The position numbers and the translations under genes are program-made. Positions 62,834-64,000 of a stretch of DNA of 64,000 nt are shown here, piece after piece; positions within the stretch are counted from its first letter, which is position 1; each line of letters starts with the position of its first letter. Where the stretch lies: the NCBI GenBank assembly GCA_937873655.1, contig CALMYQ010000092.1, positions 62,001-126,000 on the forward strand, written 5' to 3'. Below the pieces are notes generated by a model. It saw only the letters and a list, made by a program, of their open reading frames with translations. It was not told where the DNA came from and did no database searches. This DNA is from an uncultured Lewinella sp. Its GTDB lineage: Bacteria > Bacteroidota > Bacteroidia > Chitinophagales > Saprospiraceae.

Positions 62834-63190
62834 ATCAATAGATTTTTTTGGTTGAAAATGCATTTTATGTGGTCAGCACGTTTATTTCGGCTTGTTTGAG
62901 ATATTCTGGCAACGTTATTCAAACTATGCTGCTTCTAATTCAATTATAATATGTAGGCGAGCTGCCGAAAGGTTACACCCTACCGGAAACTTTCATGATT
63001 CTGTGCATTTGTTTGCAGAAGAAGATAATTTGCGGATTTGTGAAGAGATTAAAAGGTATGTTATTTTGGCATGTTTTTTAAGATCGGCTGACGTTTTGGC
63101 ATTTTGGTAATCGCTTCATAATTAAGGAAAATAAGGAATCCGGATATATGGCATATAAATTGTTCTGATCCGGATATAATACTTTGGAAT
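62834..63190. other. Intergenic region upstream of clpB
   Basis: AT-rich 357 bp between divergent genes. Contains the two ATCCGGATATA repeats near its right end. A 72-codon frame at 62892-63110 has weak coding character and is not called. Confidence 0.5.
63138..63178 (+). promoter_or_regulatory. Paired 11-bp repeats ATCCGGATATA, 30-bp period, upstream of clpB
   Basis: Identical copies at 63138-63148 and 63168-63178. The core ATCCGGAT is a perfect 8-bp palindrome, and the pitch is about three helical turns. The second copy ends 12 bp before the clpB ATG. Confidence 0.45.
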
Positions 63191-64000
63191 ATGAACATGA
63201 ACAACTTAACCATAAAAGCTCAGGAAGCGATCCAGAAGGCCCAGCAACTGGTCATGGACAATGGCCAGCAGGCCATCGAAGCGCCGCACTTGCTGTCGGG
63301 GGTTCTGGAAGTGGATGAGAACGTAGCGCCGTTTATTTTCAAAAAACTCGGCGCCAACTACACTGCTGTCAAACAAGCTGCCGACAGCATAGTACAGTCG
63401 TATGCGAAGGTAAGCGGGGGTACGCCGTATCTGTCGCGTACGGCGACCGAAGTGCTGCAACGCGCCAATTCTTACCTCAAGGAGTTCGGCGATGAATATG
63501 TGTCGCTGGAACACCTTTTGCTGGCTTTGCTGACGGTGAGAAGCGAAGCGGCCACTTTGCTGAAGGACAGCGGCCTGACCGAAAAAGGTCTCAAAGCTGC
63601 TATTCAGGAACTGCGTAAAGGTGGACGTGTAACGAGCCATAGCGCTGAAGAAACCTATAATGCGCTGAATAAATATGCCGTCAATCTCAACGAACGCGCG
63701 CGAAACGGCAAACTGGACCCCGTGATCGGAAGGGACGAGGAGATCCGCAGGGTACTGCATATCCTGGCCCGCCGTACGAAAAATAACCCCATCCTGATCG
63801 GTGAACCCGGTGTTGGTAAAACGGCTATTGTTGAAGGCCTTGCCCACCGGATCGTCAATGGCGATGTACCGGAAGACCTGCGGGAAAAAGAAATTTATGC
63901 ACTCGATATGGGAGCCCTGATCGCAGGCGCCAAATACCAGGGCGAATTTGAGGAAAGGTTGAAATCCGTGATCAAGGAGGTCGTCTCGGCTGAAGGCAAT
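63191..64000 (+). CDS. clpB: ATP-dependent chaperone ClpB, 3'-truncated by window edge
   Basis: Hsp100 disaggregase. First 270 codons are visible. Start ATG at 63191 ([19 protein letters not shown]; the second ATG at 63197 is also possible). Clp_N repeats about 1-145 ([29 protein letters not shown]), then NBD1: [53 protein letters not shown] with Walker A GEPGVGKT near residue 203, and [19 protein letters not shown]. The gene runs off the window end. Paired repeats lie directly upstream. Confidence 0.97.
   Translation, partial: MNMNNLTIKAQEAIQKAQQLVMDNGQQAIEAPHLLSGVLEVDENVAPFIFKKLGANYTAVKQAADSIVQSYAKVSGGTPYLSRTATEVLQRANSYLKEFGDEYVSLEHLLLALLTVRSEAATLLKDSGLTEKGLKAAIQELRKGGRVTSHSAEETYNALNKYAVNLNERARNGKLDPVIGRDEEIRRVLHILARRTKNNPILIGEPGVGKTAIVEGLAHRIVNGDVPEDLREKEIYALDMGALIAGAKYQGEFEERLKSVIKEVVSAEGN

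Noticed and set aside
62892..63110. 72-codon plus-strand frame upstream of clpB
   Set aside because: Weak coding character, no family, AT-rich intergenic DNA; left uncalled.

Overview
The window is a chromosomal segment of a Bacteroidota bacterium, most likely class Saprospiria (Saprospiraceae/Lewinellaceae-like). The evidence is: a type IX secretion type-B sorting domain behind SprB-type repeats; two TonB-dependent receptor/DUF4249 pairs; DUF4837; a PorE-like TPR/PD40 protein; BatA/DUF58/MoxR genes; lipoproteins; and upstream boxes matching the Bacteroidota -7 consensus TAnnTTTG, with almost no Shine-Dalgarno sequences. Base composition is moderate (about half G+C by eye) except for an AT-rich block near 58.8-63.2 kb. 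No rRNA, tRNA or CRISPR array was seen. Genes are cut at both window edges (a PpiD-like isomerase at the left, ClpB at the right).

1-13.4 kb is mostly housekeeping: PpiD-like periplasmic PPIase, a MerR/B12-type regulator with degraded cobalamin motifs, ROK kinase, amidohydrolase, MtaB, RecO, QueD, rhodanese, SPOR protein, nitroreductase and several unrecognised secreted proteins. 13.5-25.6 kb holds a large T9SS-secreted SprB-repeat protein, LptC coupled to a CorC/HlyC-type CBS protein, a BlaI/M56 regulatory pair with three clear operators, an S9 peptidase and a dockerin-like protein that ends early. 25.6-29.5 kb is a leftward operon of fatty aldehyde dehydrogenase, acyl-CoA synthetase and an unknown secreted protein. 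29.5-33.5 kb is a MoxR-DUF58-BatA cluster in which BatA is fused to a BatD-like domain.

33.5-43.2 kb is leftward: an outer-membrane barrel, then two paralogous TonB receptor/DUF4249 pairs on either side of groES-groEL. 43.3-48.3 kb is a tight rightward run of recJ, ridA, hisF, hisIE, a PD-(D/E)XK-like hypothetical and a VanX-type lipoprotein. 48.4-58.6 kb carries a lone second MoxR, a PH-like membrane protein, DUF4837, purN, a PorE-like protein ending in SPOR instead of OmpA, thrS overlapping a PhyH dioxygenase, and a large XRE regulator.

58.6-63.2 kb is an AT-rich accessory island. It starts with a 136-bp MITE-like insertion having 14-bp terminal inverted repeats and a 9-bp target duplication that contains the preceding gene's stop codon. 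It carries an ECF sigma factor, a membrane protein resembling an anti-sigma factor, a divergent peptidoglycan-binding-type protein, a second 195-bp palindromic element and an OB-fold-like protein. ClpB then begins, preceded by two copies of an 11-bp palindrome-containing repeat 30 bp apart.

The most interesting points are: the BlaI/M56 pair with a Pro-rich plus coiled-coil sensor half; TTAAC half-sites spaced about one helical turn apart at four loci; the PorE-like SPOR swap; the BatD-BatA fusion; and the MITE-bounded sigma-factor island.
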